The notes below the pieces were generated by a model. That model was not told the DNA's origin. It did no database searches and saw only the letters and a list, made by a program, of their open reading frames with translations. Below, in pieces: positions 17,835-25,753 of a stretch of DNA of 40,963 nucleotides (the stretch's first letter is position 1; each line of letters opens with the position of its first letter). Source of the stretch: Yoonia sp. (lineage in GTDB: Bacteria; Pseudomonadota; Alphaproteobacteria; Rhodobacterales; Rhodobacteraceae). The DNA is taken from contig JAQXEG010000014.1 of assembly GCA_029250945.1 (NCBI GenBank), positions 1-40,963 of the forward strand, written 5' to 3'. Made by a program: the position numbers and the translations under genes.

Positions 17835-18031
17835 GGTCTTTATCCTTTTGTCGTTCGTAACGTCCGAGCCCTAAACTAGACCTCTGTGTCCAAGGCTTCA
17901 ACCCGCAAAAAAGCGCCGAAAGACCGGAAATTCCCCGCAATCGGGTGCTGTTACTTTATATTTAGTTCTGACATATGGGCATCAAGGCTGAACTGGGGGG
18001 CGTCATGAGCACCACAAGAAAGACATGACCA

Positions 18032-18433
18032 ATGAGAGCAATTGTAATTTTGATCGTTGCAGCCGTGTTGGGCTTTTTCGGGTACCAATACGCTGCCAAC
18101 GGCAAGGCACCAGCAGACACCATCGGCGCGCTGACGGGTGCGGCCACAGATATGGCTGGCGACGCGGCGGAAATGGCGGGCGATGCTGCTGCAACTGCGA
18201 CTGACGCGGAATCCGATGCAGCCGACGCAACAGCCGAGGCTGGTGCAACTCAGATGTCTGACCTTTTGACACCAGAAGGGTTCGACGCGGGTAAAGTCAT
18301 GGAAATGATTGATGGCTCTGACCTGTCCGCAGTGCAGAAAACAGCGCTGTCCGGTGCCGTGAATGCGGTCAAGGACAACCCTGCGCTGCTCGAAGCGACG
18401 TTGACACGTCTGAAAGAAGCGCTCGGCTTCTAA
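18032..18433 (+). CDS. Ala/Asp-rich membrane-anchored protein, unknown
   Basis: A 133-residue protein. An N-terminal hydrophobic segment (residues 3-21, AIVILIVAAVLGFFGYQYA) acts as signal or anchor. A low-complexity linker of repeated A/T/D/M/G (about 33-72) comes next, including DMAGDAAEMAGDAAATATD, and then a helical C-terminal domain, LLTPEGFDAGKVMEMIDGS. The linker is probably periplasmic. I recognise no family. It is divergent from infC (197-base gap) and converges on fpr with a shared terminator. Confidence 0.75.
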   Translation: MRAIVILIVAAVLGFFGYQYAANGKAPADTIGALTGAATDMAGDAAEMAGDAAATATDAESDAADATAEAGATQMSDLLTPEGFDAGKVMEMIDGSDLSAVQKTALSGAVNAVKDNPALLEATLTRLKEALGF

Positions 18434-18453
18434 GTCAGCCAAATCGCAATGAC

Positions 18454-18486
18454 AAAAGGCCGCGTCAGTTACAACGCGGCCTTTTT
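18454..18486. terminator. Bidirectional terminator
   Basis: Arms AAAAGGCCGCG and CGCGGCCTTTT pair perfectly around a ten-base loop, with five Ts on the plus strand and four on the minus. It lies between the convergent ends of the 18032-18433 gene and fpr and can serve both. Confidence 0.88.
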
Positions 18487-18508
18487 CATTTTGAATTGCC
18501 TGTGGAGA

Positions 18509-19357
18509 TTAGCCGACAAACGCCTTTTCGATCACAAACTCACCCGGTTCCGAATTGGCACCTTCGTTCAGCCCGGCCTTTTCCATCAGCGCCTTGATGT
18601 CAAGGTTGAAGGCAAGGCTGCCGCACACCATCGCGCGGTCTGTTGCGGGATCCAGTGGCGGAATGCCCAGATCAGCAAACAGTTCACCATTTTCGATCAG
18701 CGTCGTGATGCGGCCCATCTTTGGGCTCAGCTCACGTGTAGTGGTTGGATAATAGCGGATTTTGTTCAGGTTCTCTTCGCCTAACAGCTCGATCATCATC
18801 TCGTCCGTCTTGAGGTTCGCAATCAGATCACGGCCATAGGTCAGCTCTTCGACGTCACGGCAGGTATGGGTGATGATCACCTCATCATAGTTTTCATATG
18901 TCTCGGGCTCGCGCAGCAGGCTGGCAAACGGGGCAAAGCCGGTGCCTGTGGAAAAGAAATACAACCGTTTTCCGGGCAGCAGGGCGTCATGCACCAAGGT
19001 GCCGACGGGTTTGGGGCGCAAGATGATCTCATCCCCGACCTTGATGTGCTGCAAGCGTGACGTTAGCGGGCCGTCGGGCACCTTAATCGAATAGAATTCC
19101 AACTCCTCATCCCAAGACGGGGAGGCAATGGAATAGGCGCGCAAAAGCGGCTTTTGCTTGCCTGTCTCTGGGTGTGGTTCGCCCATTAGACCAATCATCA
19201 CAAATTCGCCCGACCGGAACCGCAACGACGCGGGGCGGGTCACGCGAAAGCTGAACAAGCGATCGGTGTGATGGGTCACGGATGCCACGGTCTGCGCATC
19301 TGGCAGGGTGGGGACGGGCTTGGCTGTATCTGTGGTCACTGGTTTGTGCTCTGTCAT
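18509..19357 (-). CDS. fpr: Ferredoxin/flavodoxin-NADP+ reductase
   Basis: FAD enzyme that moves electrons between NADPH and ferredoxin. The 282-residue protein shows the FAD-binding RAYSIASP motif, the phosphate-binding STGTGFAPFASLLREP, THTCRDVEELTYG, and a C-terminal FVIEKAFVG; such an aromatic-containing tail is typical of bacterial Fpr. It lies 65 bases after the DUF934 gene on the same strand as the cys genes. It could therefore provide reduced ferredoxin for the sulfite reductase CysI, which has no flavoprotein partner here. That link is inferred from position. Confidence 0.92.
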   Translation of the reverse strand: MTEHKPVTTDTAKPVPTLPDAQTVASVTHHTDRLFSFRVTRPASLRFRSGEFVMIGLMGEPHPETGKQKPLLRAYSIASPSWDEELEFYSIKVPDGPLTSRLQHIKVGDEIILRPKPVGTLVHDALLPGKRLYFFSTGTGFAPFASLLREPETYENYDEVIITHTCRDVEELTYGRDLIANLKTDEMMIELLGEENLNKIRYYPTTTRELSPKMGRITTLIENGELFADLGIPPLDPATDRAMVCGSLAFNLDIKALMEKAGLNEGANSEPGEFVIEKAFVG

Positions 19358-19422
19358 ATCAAAAATGGCGGCGCCGTTTGGGCCACCCTCCGTTTAGTCT
19401 GTCATCGGTGTCAGGGAAAGGG

Positions 19423-19836
19423 TCAGCCGCGCAAGCGGGCCTGATAGTTGTGCGATTGCCAGTCGGCGCGAGCGATCCATTGTGGCGCGGGTTGGCGGGC
19501 GGCCAGATCATCGCTGATCTCGACCTCATCAAAACCGGACCGGCGGGCCATGGCGTATTGATCGGCCAACACATGCCCGCGCGCGCGCAACCGCCCCGCA
19601 AACCCGGCGCGGCGCAAAATCTGTGCCAGCGTAAAGCCGCGGCCATCTGCCGACGTTGGAAAATCAATGCGTACCATGGCCGCATCAGCCAAATCGGCCA
19701 TCACATCGGGCGACGTATCTGATGGCACATCAATAGCCTGTCCAATGTCGTTGGCCGGACGTTCGGCCAGTGCAACAAAACCATCCGTCCACGTGTCACC
19801 GGCAAATCCGGTATCGGTCACAATCACGCTCATCAC
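19423..19836 (-). CDS. DUF934 protein linked to sulfite reduction
   Basis: A 137-residue protein of the DUF934 family, often described as an uncharacterised protein involved in sulfite reduction. Visible family features are VRIDFPTSADGRGFTLAQIL, LRRAGFAGRLRARGHVLADQ and GFDEVEISDDL. No catalytic residues are known to me. It is 44 bases after cysH in the minus-strand cys cluster. Two ATGs (19836 and 19833) follow AAAGG closely; either could be the start. Confidence 0.85.
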   Translation of the reverse strand: MMSVIVTDTGFAGDTWTDGFVALAERPANDIGQAIDVPSDTSPDVMADLADAAMVRIDFPTSADGRGFTLAQILRRAGFAGRLRARGHVLADQYAMARRSGFDEVEISDDLAARQPAPQWIARADWQSHNYQARLRG

Positions 19837-19880
19837 ATCATCCTTTCACGCAGCCTAACGCTTCGCTTTTTTCCAAATAC

Positions 19881-20576
19881 TCATTCAACGGAGGCAAAGT
19901 GGATTCCACATTCCGTTTTATCTGAATCGCGCCATCGGCCTGCGCGCGGGTCCTCGTGGTCGCCGACGCGGGTTGTGCAGGGCAAACAGCCAATTGACGG
20001 ATACCCTTTGGCGACAAGCGGGTGGCGGGGCAGGTCATGCGCGTTGATATAGTCTGCCACGGCTTGTGCCGTCCAATGCGCCAGCGGGTTCACCTTGATC
20101 TTGCGATCTTGTTTTTCATACAGCGGCACATCGGCGCGGGTGCTGGATTGATAGCGTTTGCGCCCTGTAATCCAGCCGTCAAAACCGGACAAAGCGTCAT
20201 TCAATGGTTTCACCTTGCGCAAATGGCAGCAGGCGTTTGTGTCGGCCTGATGTAGCAGCCCGTCAACGTCATGTTCAAACAGGGCATCCCGCTGGGGCGA
20301 GATCAACCGGACATCCGTCAGTCCAAGCGTTTGCGCCACATCACGTTGATATTGAAGCGTTTCTGCGAACAGCATCTCTGTGTCGTTGAAGATGATTGGC
20401 GTGGCTTTGTCGATTTGCGCGACCATATGCAAAAGCACGACACTTTCCGCGCCAAAGCTGCTGACCACGGCCATTCTGCCGATCTGAACATCAGTCAGCG
20501 CTTGGTTTAACACGGTTTGCGGGTCAGATTTCCGGTGCAGGATATTGCGGCGCTCTGCCAGTTCTTTAAGCGGCAT
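19881..20576 (-). CDS. cysH: Assimilatory adenylyl-sulfate (APS) reductase
   Basis: Reduces activated sulfate to sulfite with thioredoxin. The 231-residue protein has the PAPS-reductase fold with SSFGAESVVLLH at the nucleotide loop. C116-C117 and C197-x2-C200 (CCHLRK and GCLPCT) are the four ligands of the [4Fe-4S] cluster that marks APS-type enzymes, so APS is the likely substrate. The catalytic cysteine is C223 in KTECGIH. The ATG at 20576 overlaps the cysI end by 11 bases; the longer frame to 20657 lies wholly within cysI and is rejected. Confidence 0.94.
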   Translation of the reverse strand: MPLKELAERRNILHRKSDPQTVLNQALTDVQIGRMAVVSSFGAESVVLLHMVAQIDKATPIIFNDTEMLFAETLQYQRDVAQTLGLTDVRLISPQRDALFEHDVDGLLHQADTNACCHLRKVKPLNDALSGFDGWITGRKRYQSSTRADVPLYEKQDRKIKVNPLAHWTAQAVADYINAHDLPRHPLVAKGYPSIGCLPCTTRVGDHEDPRAGRWRDSDKTECGIHFASVE

Positions 20577-22236
20577 TTTTCGCGGCCTTTTCAGGATACA
20601 GGATGGCGATAAACGGATCGGCGCCAAGGCGACGGTAGGCTTGCAAGAACGTCTCATCCGCCGTTTCGCGCAGGTTCAGGTAGCCCAGTACGAGCCGTTC
20701 GATTGCTGGGACGATATCCTCTGCGCCAAAGCCGGGGCCAGCGCGTTCGCCGATTGTGGTCGTCTCGGTGCCGTCGCCACCCAATGTGATCTGATAGTTT
20801 TCGACACCAGCACGGTCGAGGCCCAGAATGCCGATATGGCCCACATGGTGGTGACCACACGCGTTGATGCAGCCCGAGATTTTGATCTTGAGCGGGCCGA
20901 CCTCATGTTCCAGCTTCAACTCGTCAAAGCGTGTCGCGATCTCTTGGGCGACGGGAATGGATCGCGCTGTGGCCAACGCACAGTAATCCATGCCGGGACA
21001 GGCGATGATATCGCTGACCAAGCCGATGTTGGCGGTCGCCAGATCGGCCGCGCGCAAGGCCGCGTAAACGGCTGGCAGGTCTGATTTGTGCACATGGGGC
21101 AGGATCACGTTCTGCTCATGCGAAATCCGCAATTCGTCGTGCCCGAACTGGCGGGCAAGGTCAGCCATGACGCGCATCTGGTCGGATGTCGCATCACCGG
21201 GCGTGGCACCGTGTTTCTTGATCGAAATCGACACAACCGCATACCCGTCAGCCTTGTGATCGGACAGGTTCGTATCGGACCAAGACCGTAACGCAGGGTT
21301 TGCCAGACGGGCGGCCTCGTACCCATCTGTTGATTTGGTCACAAATGCGGGCGCAGCAAAGGCTTGTTCAATTTGTGCAAGCATTTGCTGGTCAACACCG
21401 CCAAAATTGGGGCGAATTTGTTCGAATCGTGCTTCGACAAGGTCTTGAATTTTCTCCAGCCCGTTCTCGTGTACGGTGATTTTGATCCGCGCTTTGTACT
21501 TGTTATCGCGACGACCAAGCAGGTTATAGACGCTGACAATCGCCTCACAATATGGAAGCAGATCGGCACGTGGCAGAAAATCGCGCAGGACCTTACCCAC
21601 CATTGGTGTGCGGCCCAAACCGCCACCGATGATGACCTCATATCCGGCTTCGCCCGCGTCATTGCGTACCATGCGCAACCCGATGTCATGGGCGCGTGTG
21701 ACAGCGCGGTCAGCCTCTGCGCCTGTCACAGCGATTTTGAATTTGCGCGGCAGAAACTGGAATTCAGGGTGGTCGGTGGACCATTGACGCAGCAATTCGG
21801 CTGTGGGGCGCGGATCCTCAATCTCATCCGCGGCGGCACCCGCAAAATGGTCGGCGGTCACGTTGCGGATTGTATTACCAGACGTCTGGATTGCGTGCAT
21901 GCTCACATCTGCCAGCGCCGACAGCATGTCAGGCACATCGCGCAGTTCCGGCCAGTTGTATTGGATGTTCTGGCGGGTCGTGAAATGGCCATACCCCTTA
22001 TCCCATTTGTCCGCGATATACGCGAGCTTATCCATCTGCGCGGAATTGAGCGTCCCATATGGCACCGCCACGCGCAGCATATAGGCGTGCAGTTGCAAAT
22101 AGAGCCCGTTCATCAAACGTAGCGGCTTAAACTCATCCTCGGTCAGGGATCCGTCGATGCGGCGTTCCACTTGTCCACGGAATTGGGCTACACGGTTACG
22201 GACAAAATTTTCGTCGAAGTCATTGTAAACATACAT
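20566..22236 (-). CDS. cysI: Sulfite reductase hemoprotein
   Basis: Catalyses the six-electron reduction of sulfite to sulfide with siroheme and a [4Fe-4S] cluster. The 556-residue product has the nitrite/sulfite reductase duplicated layout. The cluster ligands are C413 and C419 (CPGMDYC) and C456 and C460 (GCINACGHH). HFTTRQNIQYNWPEL lies in the first ferredoxin-like half. The ATG at 22236 (MYVYNDFDENFV) is 4 bases after the DUF2849 stop; an upstream extension to 22356 is rejected. Nitrite as substrate cannot be excluded by motifs, but the cysG/cysH neighbours point to sulfite. Confidence 0.93.
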   Translation of the reverse strand: MYVYNDFDENFVRNRVAQFRGQVERRIDGSLTEDEFKPLRLMNGLYLQLHAYMLRVAVPYGTLNSAQMDKLAYIADKWDKGYGHFTTRQNIQYNWPELRDVPDMLSALADVSMHAIQTSGNTIRNVTADHFAGAAADEIEDPRPTAELLRQWSTDHPEFQFLPRKFKIAVTGAEADRAVTRAHDIGLRMVRNDAGEAGYEVIIGGGLGRTPMVGKVLRDFLPRADLLPYCEAIVSVYNLLGRRDNKYKARIKITVHENGLEKIQDLVEARFEQIRPNFGGVDQQMLAQIEQAFAAPAFVTKSTDGYEAARLANPALRSWSDTNLSDHKADGYAVVSISIKKHGATPGDATSDQMRVMADLARQFGHDELRISHEQNVILPHVHKSDLPAVYAALRAADLATANIGLVSDIIACPGMDYCALATARSIPVAQEIATRFDELKLEHEVGPLKIKISGCINACGHHHVGHIGILGLDRAGVENYQITLGGDGTETTTIGERAGPGFGAEDIVPAIERLVLGYLNLRETADETFLQAYRRLGADPFIAILYPEKAAKNAA

Positions 22237-22240
22237 GATA

Positions 22241-22537
22241 TTATGCCTCTTGCTTGCCGTGAACATAGTTGGACGGGCCGCGTGTGCGGAATGTTTCGCG
22301 AAAATGCACCGGCTCAGGGCCGTGCGCGCCTGCCTTGGCGTCTGCCAAATAAACACCAGCCACAGCGGATTGGTCGGCCTGTGCTTCTAGCAGGCAGATG
22401 TCGCCGTGGGCCTCGTCTGTGATTAATTCGGCGTCGGCCATGTCGCGGGACCAGTCGCCATTTTCAGTGAACCAGATGGCGTCGCCTTCCAGCAATGCAT
22501 TTGCGGTGACGACCTTGGGTGTGAATGGGCGGGCCAT
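22241..22537 (-). CDS. DUF2849 protein between cysG and cysI
   Basis: A 98-residue protein starting MARPFTPKVVTANALLEGDA, with WFTENGDWSRDMADAELITD and a tail RTRGPSNYVHGKQEA. This is the DUF2849 family, found in alphaproteobacterial cys clusters; its function is unknown to me. The ATG at 22537 is 2 bases after the cysG stop and the stop is 4 bases before cysI, so it is co-translated with both. The longer frame to 22834 overlaps cysG and is a shadow. Confidence 0.88.
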   Translation of the reverse strand: MARPFTPKVVTANALLEGDAIWFTENGDWSRDMADAELITDEAHGDICLLEAQADQSAVAGVYLADAKAGAHGPEPVHFRETFRTRGPSNYVHGKQEA

Positions 22538-22539
22538 GG

Positions 22540-23940
22540 TTAAAGCGCCTCTTGTTGTGTGAATGTTGCAGGAATGTTGGCCGCGGCGTCGCGGGGCGCG
22601 AGGCCAAGAAACGTCAGGGCAGGGCCGGTCAAATTGGCGTCTGACATGGTCGGTTCCAACGTGCCAAGCGTGCAGGCGATGATGCGTTGATCTGGGCGGC
22701 TGACGTTTTCGATAATTGTGACAGGCGTGTCGGGGTTGGCCCCGTGCATCAGCAGGCGCCCTTGGATAAAGCGCGCGGATTTTTTGCCCATGTAGATTGC
22801 CGCAACCTCGCCATCGGCAGCCAATGCAAGCCAATCGTGGTTAGCGTAGCCGCGCGTGTCGTGGCCGGTGATCAGACGCACAGACGAATTGCGCCCCCGT
22901 TTGGTGAGCGACTGACCGATGTTGGCCACTGCGGCAGAGGCGGCGGTGATGCCTGGAATAACCTGATAGGAAATGCCAGCGGCGGTTATGGCCTCAATCT
23001 CTTCGTCCAGTCGACCGAATACTGTGGGATCGCCGGCCTTTAGGCGCACAACATGCGCCCCGTCCAATGCGTGTTCGACAATCAGCGCGTCAATATCAGC
23101 CTGTGGCATCGCTTGGCCAAAGCCGGTTTTGCCTGCGTCGATGATCACAGCCTCGCGCCGTGCCAATTCAAGGATTTCAGGTGTCACCAAACGGTCGTGG
23201 ATGATGACATCGGCCTTATCAATCGCTTTGCGTGCCTTAAGCGTCAGCAGATCGGGATCGCCGGGGCCAGCGCCGACAAGATCAACGTGTCCCTCGGCCT
23301 GACGGGTCATCACGTGTTTGTCCAACAGGGTGTTCAGGGCCGGAATGACGCCAGCCTCACCCTGATTGTCCATGGCGGATGGACCTGCGTTGAAATAGAA
23401 ATCCGACCAGAACGACCGGCGTTTTGCGCCAAACGGCAGCACATCAACAGCGTGGCGGAATGTTTTGCCGATCCGCGCCAGTGTCCCAAGCGTCGCGGGT
23501 AGCTTTTCCTCAAGATCGGCCTTTATGGCGCGGGCCAAAACAGGGGCAGACCCCTCGGTGCCGATGGCGACGGTCACGGGGTCACGATCCACGATCGCGG
23601 GGGTGATGAACTGGCTATCGGCCAAATTGTCGACGATATTGACCAACGCCCCCTCGGACGCTGCGATTTGGGCGGTGCGTGCATCCTCTGCCGCGTCTTC
23701 ATTCGCGCCATAGAATAGCGCGGCACAGATTGCATCGCCGCGGTCCATTGCGCGGTGGATCAGGGTCAGTTTGCCCTGCGCTGCCCATTTGTGAACGTCA
23801 TCTGCGGCGTTTTCGGCCAGAACCGTGATCCGCCCCTCGGTCTTCATCAACAACCGCAGCTTCGCCATGGCGGCATCACCACCACCAGACACGACAATGC
23901 GGCGGCCTGTCACGGCAAGGAAGATCGGAAAATGCTGCAT
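22540..23940 (-). CDS. cysG: Siroheme synthase (trifunctional)
   Basis: Makes siroheme from uroporphyrinogen III. The 466 residues combine an N-terminal precorrin-2 dehydrogenase/ferrochelatase (NAD-binding VVSGGGDAAMAKLRLL at about 16-31) with a C-terminal uroporphyrinogen-III methyltransferase from about residue 218. The latter shows VDLVGAGPGDPDLLTLKA, VRLKAGDPTVFGR and VIPGITAASAAVANIG. It is the first gene of the cys transcript, and siroheme is the CysI cofactor. The start lies 140 bases from the divergent Lrp-type regulator. Confidence 0.95.
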   Translation of the reverse strand: MQHFPIFLAVTGRRIVVSGGGDAAMAKLRLLMKTEGRITVLAENAADDVHKWAAQGKLTLIHRAMDRGDAICAALFYGANEDAAEDARTAQIAASEGALVNIVDNLADSQFITPAIVDRDPVTVAIGTEGSAPVLARAIKADLEEKLPATLGTLARIGKTFRHAVDVLPFGAKRRSFWSDFYFNAGPSAMDNQGEAGVIPALNTLLDKHVMTRQAEGHVDLVGAGPGDPDLLTLKARKAIDKADVIIHDRLVTPEILELARREAVIIDAGKTGFGQAMPQADIDALIVEHALDGAHVVRLKAGDPTVFGRLDEEIEAITAAGISYQVIPGITAASAAVANIGQSLTKRGRNSSVRLITGHDTRGYANHDWLALAADGEVAAIYMGKKSARFIQGRLLMHGANPDTPVTIIENVSRPDQRIIACTLGTLEPTMSDANLTGPALTFLGLAPRDAAANIPATFTQQEAL

Positions 23941-24016
23941 GGCGATGCCTTTCGGTCAAGTATGACTTTCAATATAGAATAATGTTCTGGAAATTGCCGC
24001 CCCTTACGCGTAGCTA

Positions 24017-24046
24017 AGGACATATGTCCTGACTTGATCATAAGTC
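24017..24046. promoter_or_regulatory. Palindromic operator candidate between cysG and the Lrp-type regulator
   Basis: A perfect 14-base palindrome, AGGACATATGTCCT (24017-24030), is directly followed by a second dyad with 5-base arms, GACTT/AAGTC (24031-24046). Both lie in the 140-base divergent region. Lrp/AsnC proteins commonly bind such dyads next to their own gene. The palindromes are seen; binding is inferred. Confidence 0.5.
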
Positions 24047-24080
24047 GGGTTACTTGTTCTGTGAGAGTGGAGAATTTGGA

Positions 24081-24542
24081 ATGTCTGTGCGCGTCGACGA
24101 TATGGATCGGAAGATTTTACGCAGCCTTCAGGCCGATGCGGCGCAATCGCTGGATGAAATTGCCAAATCCGTCGGGTCATCCAAGACGCCCGTGTGGAAT
24201 CGCATTCGCAAGATGAGGGATGCTGGCGTGATCGGGCAGCAGACCGTCATGCTCGACGCAGAAGCGCTGGGGTTTGAGGCCTGTTTCTTTGTGTTGATCC
24301 GCACATCTGAGCATGATGCCGATTGGCAGCAGCGTTTTCTGGCCGCACTTTTAGCCCGCGACGAGGTGCAAGAGGCGCACCGCTTGGCGGGTGACATTGA
24401 TTATATCCTCAAGGTGCGTGTGCAAAATGCCCGCGCCTATGACACGTTTTATCAGGCGCTGATTTCAGAGGTGCGTGTGTTCAACGTCACGGCCCTTTTG
24501 TCGATGGAAGAGATCAAGTCGACTGTGGCGCTGCCTTTGTAA
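24081..24542 (+). CDS. Lrp/AsnC-family transcription regulator
   Basis: A 153-residue regulator. The N-terminal winged HTH is DMDRKILRSLQADAAQSLDE, then IAKSVGSSKTPVWNRIRKMR. A C-terminal RAM-type effector domain follows, ending TALLSMEEIKSTVALPL. Divergent placement beside cysG suggests it controls the sulfur-assimilation operon, perhaps in response to a sulfur amino acid; this is inference. GGAG precedes the ATG at 24081; an in-frame start at 24054 is less likely. Its last 29 bases overlap the 3' end of the P450 gene on the other strand. Confidence 0.92.
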   Translation: MSVRVDDMDRKILRSLQADAAQSLDEIAKSVGSSKTPVWNRIRKMRDAGVIGQQTVMLDAEALGFEACFFVLIRTSEHDADWQQRFLAALLARDEVQEAHRLAGDIDYILKVRVQNARAYDTFYQALISEVRVFNVTALLSMEEIKSTVALPL

Positions 24543-25695
24543 CCATAAGCGTTTCTAACCCGTGGAAATGATAGACATCCGCGTAATGGGTGGGGGCGTG
24601 CAGGGTAAGATCAGGGCAGCGCGCGAACAGCACATCAAGCGCGATCTGCAACTCCAGCCGTGCCAGTGGCGCACCGACGCAAAAATGGATGCCACCGCCA
24701 AAGCTGGTATTCTGCTTACCCTTGCGCAGCGGGTCAAAAACCTGCGGGTTTTCATAGATCGTCGGGTCGTGGTTTGCTGCCCCAAGCAAGCAGCCGACCT
24801 GATCGCCACGCTTTAGCTGCGCGCCGAAAAACTCCATATCTTTATAGACATAGCGTGTGAACATGTGCAGGGGTGGGTCGTGGCGAATGACTTCTTCGAC
24901 CAGCGTGGACGTGATATCGCGGTCGCCGGATTGCAGCAGCGTTTTGGTGCCGTTGCCCAGCGTATGCACCGTGGCCTCGTGGCCTGCGTTCAGCAACAAG
25001 ATGCAGGTCGTGATCAGTTCATCATCCGACAGCTTGTCGCCGTCTTCATTCGCGGCAATCAGGGTTGAAATCAGATCATCGGCAGGGGCCGTGCGCTTAA
25101 TCGTGATCTGGTCGCGCAAGAATGCGGTGAAGGCGATGCTGGCCGCAACAGCAGCGTCCTCAATCGCTTGGGTGCGGCGTGCCTGATACATGGCGACCAT
25201 CGCGTTGGACCATGCCAGCAAGTCGTCGCTATGCTGTTCGGACACGCCCAATAACCGCGCGATGATCCGTACAGGGACGGGTTGGGCGTAGGCCGTCAAC
25301 AGATCAAACGGTCCGTCAGGAAACCCATCAATGGCGGCGTTGCAAAGCGCCCTGATATCGGGTTCCAACGCGGCAATGGTGCGGCTGGTAAACGCCCGAA
25401 GTACGAGCCCGCGCAGGCGGGTATGGCGCGGCGCCTCAAGCTCCAGCATGGAATGCGACTCAATCGCGTAAAACGGGGCAAGTGCGGGGGGGATCGTGTG
25501 TGTCAGCTCTGGCGGGCATTCGCGGCCCATGCGTTTGTCGCGCAACGCCGCATGGGTGGCCGCGTGGGATAAGGTGCAGACCATTTTGTAGTCGGTCCAA
25601 TAAAATACATCCCCGCCAGCGCGTGCGGCATCGTAGAACGCATAGGGGGTTTGGACAAACGCAGGGTCGTTTGGATCTTGGGTCAAGTTTTGCAT
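24514..25695 (-). CDS. Cytochrome P450
   Basis: A soluble bacterial P450 of 393 residues. The heme motif SFGGGIHFCVGAPLARLE carries the axial thiolate C339. The I-helix is LLLNAGHEATVHT, and the K-helix ExxR lies in EEVIRHDPP. The closest resemblance by eye is to CYP families that hydroxylate small hydrophobic acids or alcohols, but substrate cannot be read from sequence. No ferredoxin gene is adjacent. The ATG at 25695 (MQNLTQDPNDPAF) is preferred to 25725. It is divergent from dctB by 58 bases. Confidence 0.94.
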   Translation of the reverse strand: MQNLTQDPNDPAFVQTPYAFYDAARAGGDVFYWTDYKMVCTLSHAATHAALRDKRMGRECPPELTHTIPPALAPFYAIESHSMLELEAPRHTRLRGLVLRAFTSRTIAALEPDIRALCNAAIDGFPDGPFDLLTAYAQPVPVRIIARLLGVSEQHSDDLLAWSNAMVAMYQARRTQAIEDAAVAASIAFTAFLRDQITIKRTAPADDLISTLIAANEDGDKLSDDELITTCILLLNAGHEATVHTLGNGTKTLLQSGDRDITSTLVEEVIRHDPPLHMFTRYVYKDMEFFGAQLKRGDQVGCLLGAANHDPTIYENPQVFDPLRKGKQNTSFGGGIHFCVGAPLARLELQIALDVLFARCPDLTLHAPTHYADVYHFHGLETLMVTKAAPQST

Positions 25696-25753
25696 GGGGC
25701 AGGTGTGCCGCGTGCGACTGGTCAATGCAACACCGCTTGGCTAAGGATAGGAC

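Noticed and set aside
17974..18027. Short ORF of 17 codons before the Ala-rich membrane protein, as a leader peptide
   Set aside because: It has no ribosome binding site worth noting, no run of regulatory codons and no attenuator-like stem after it.
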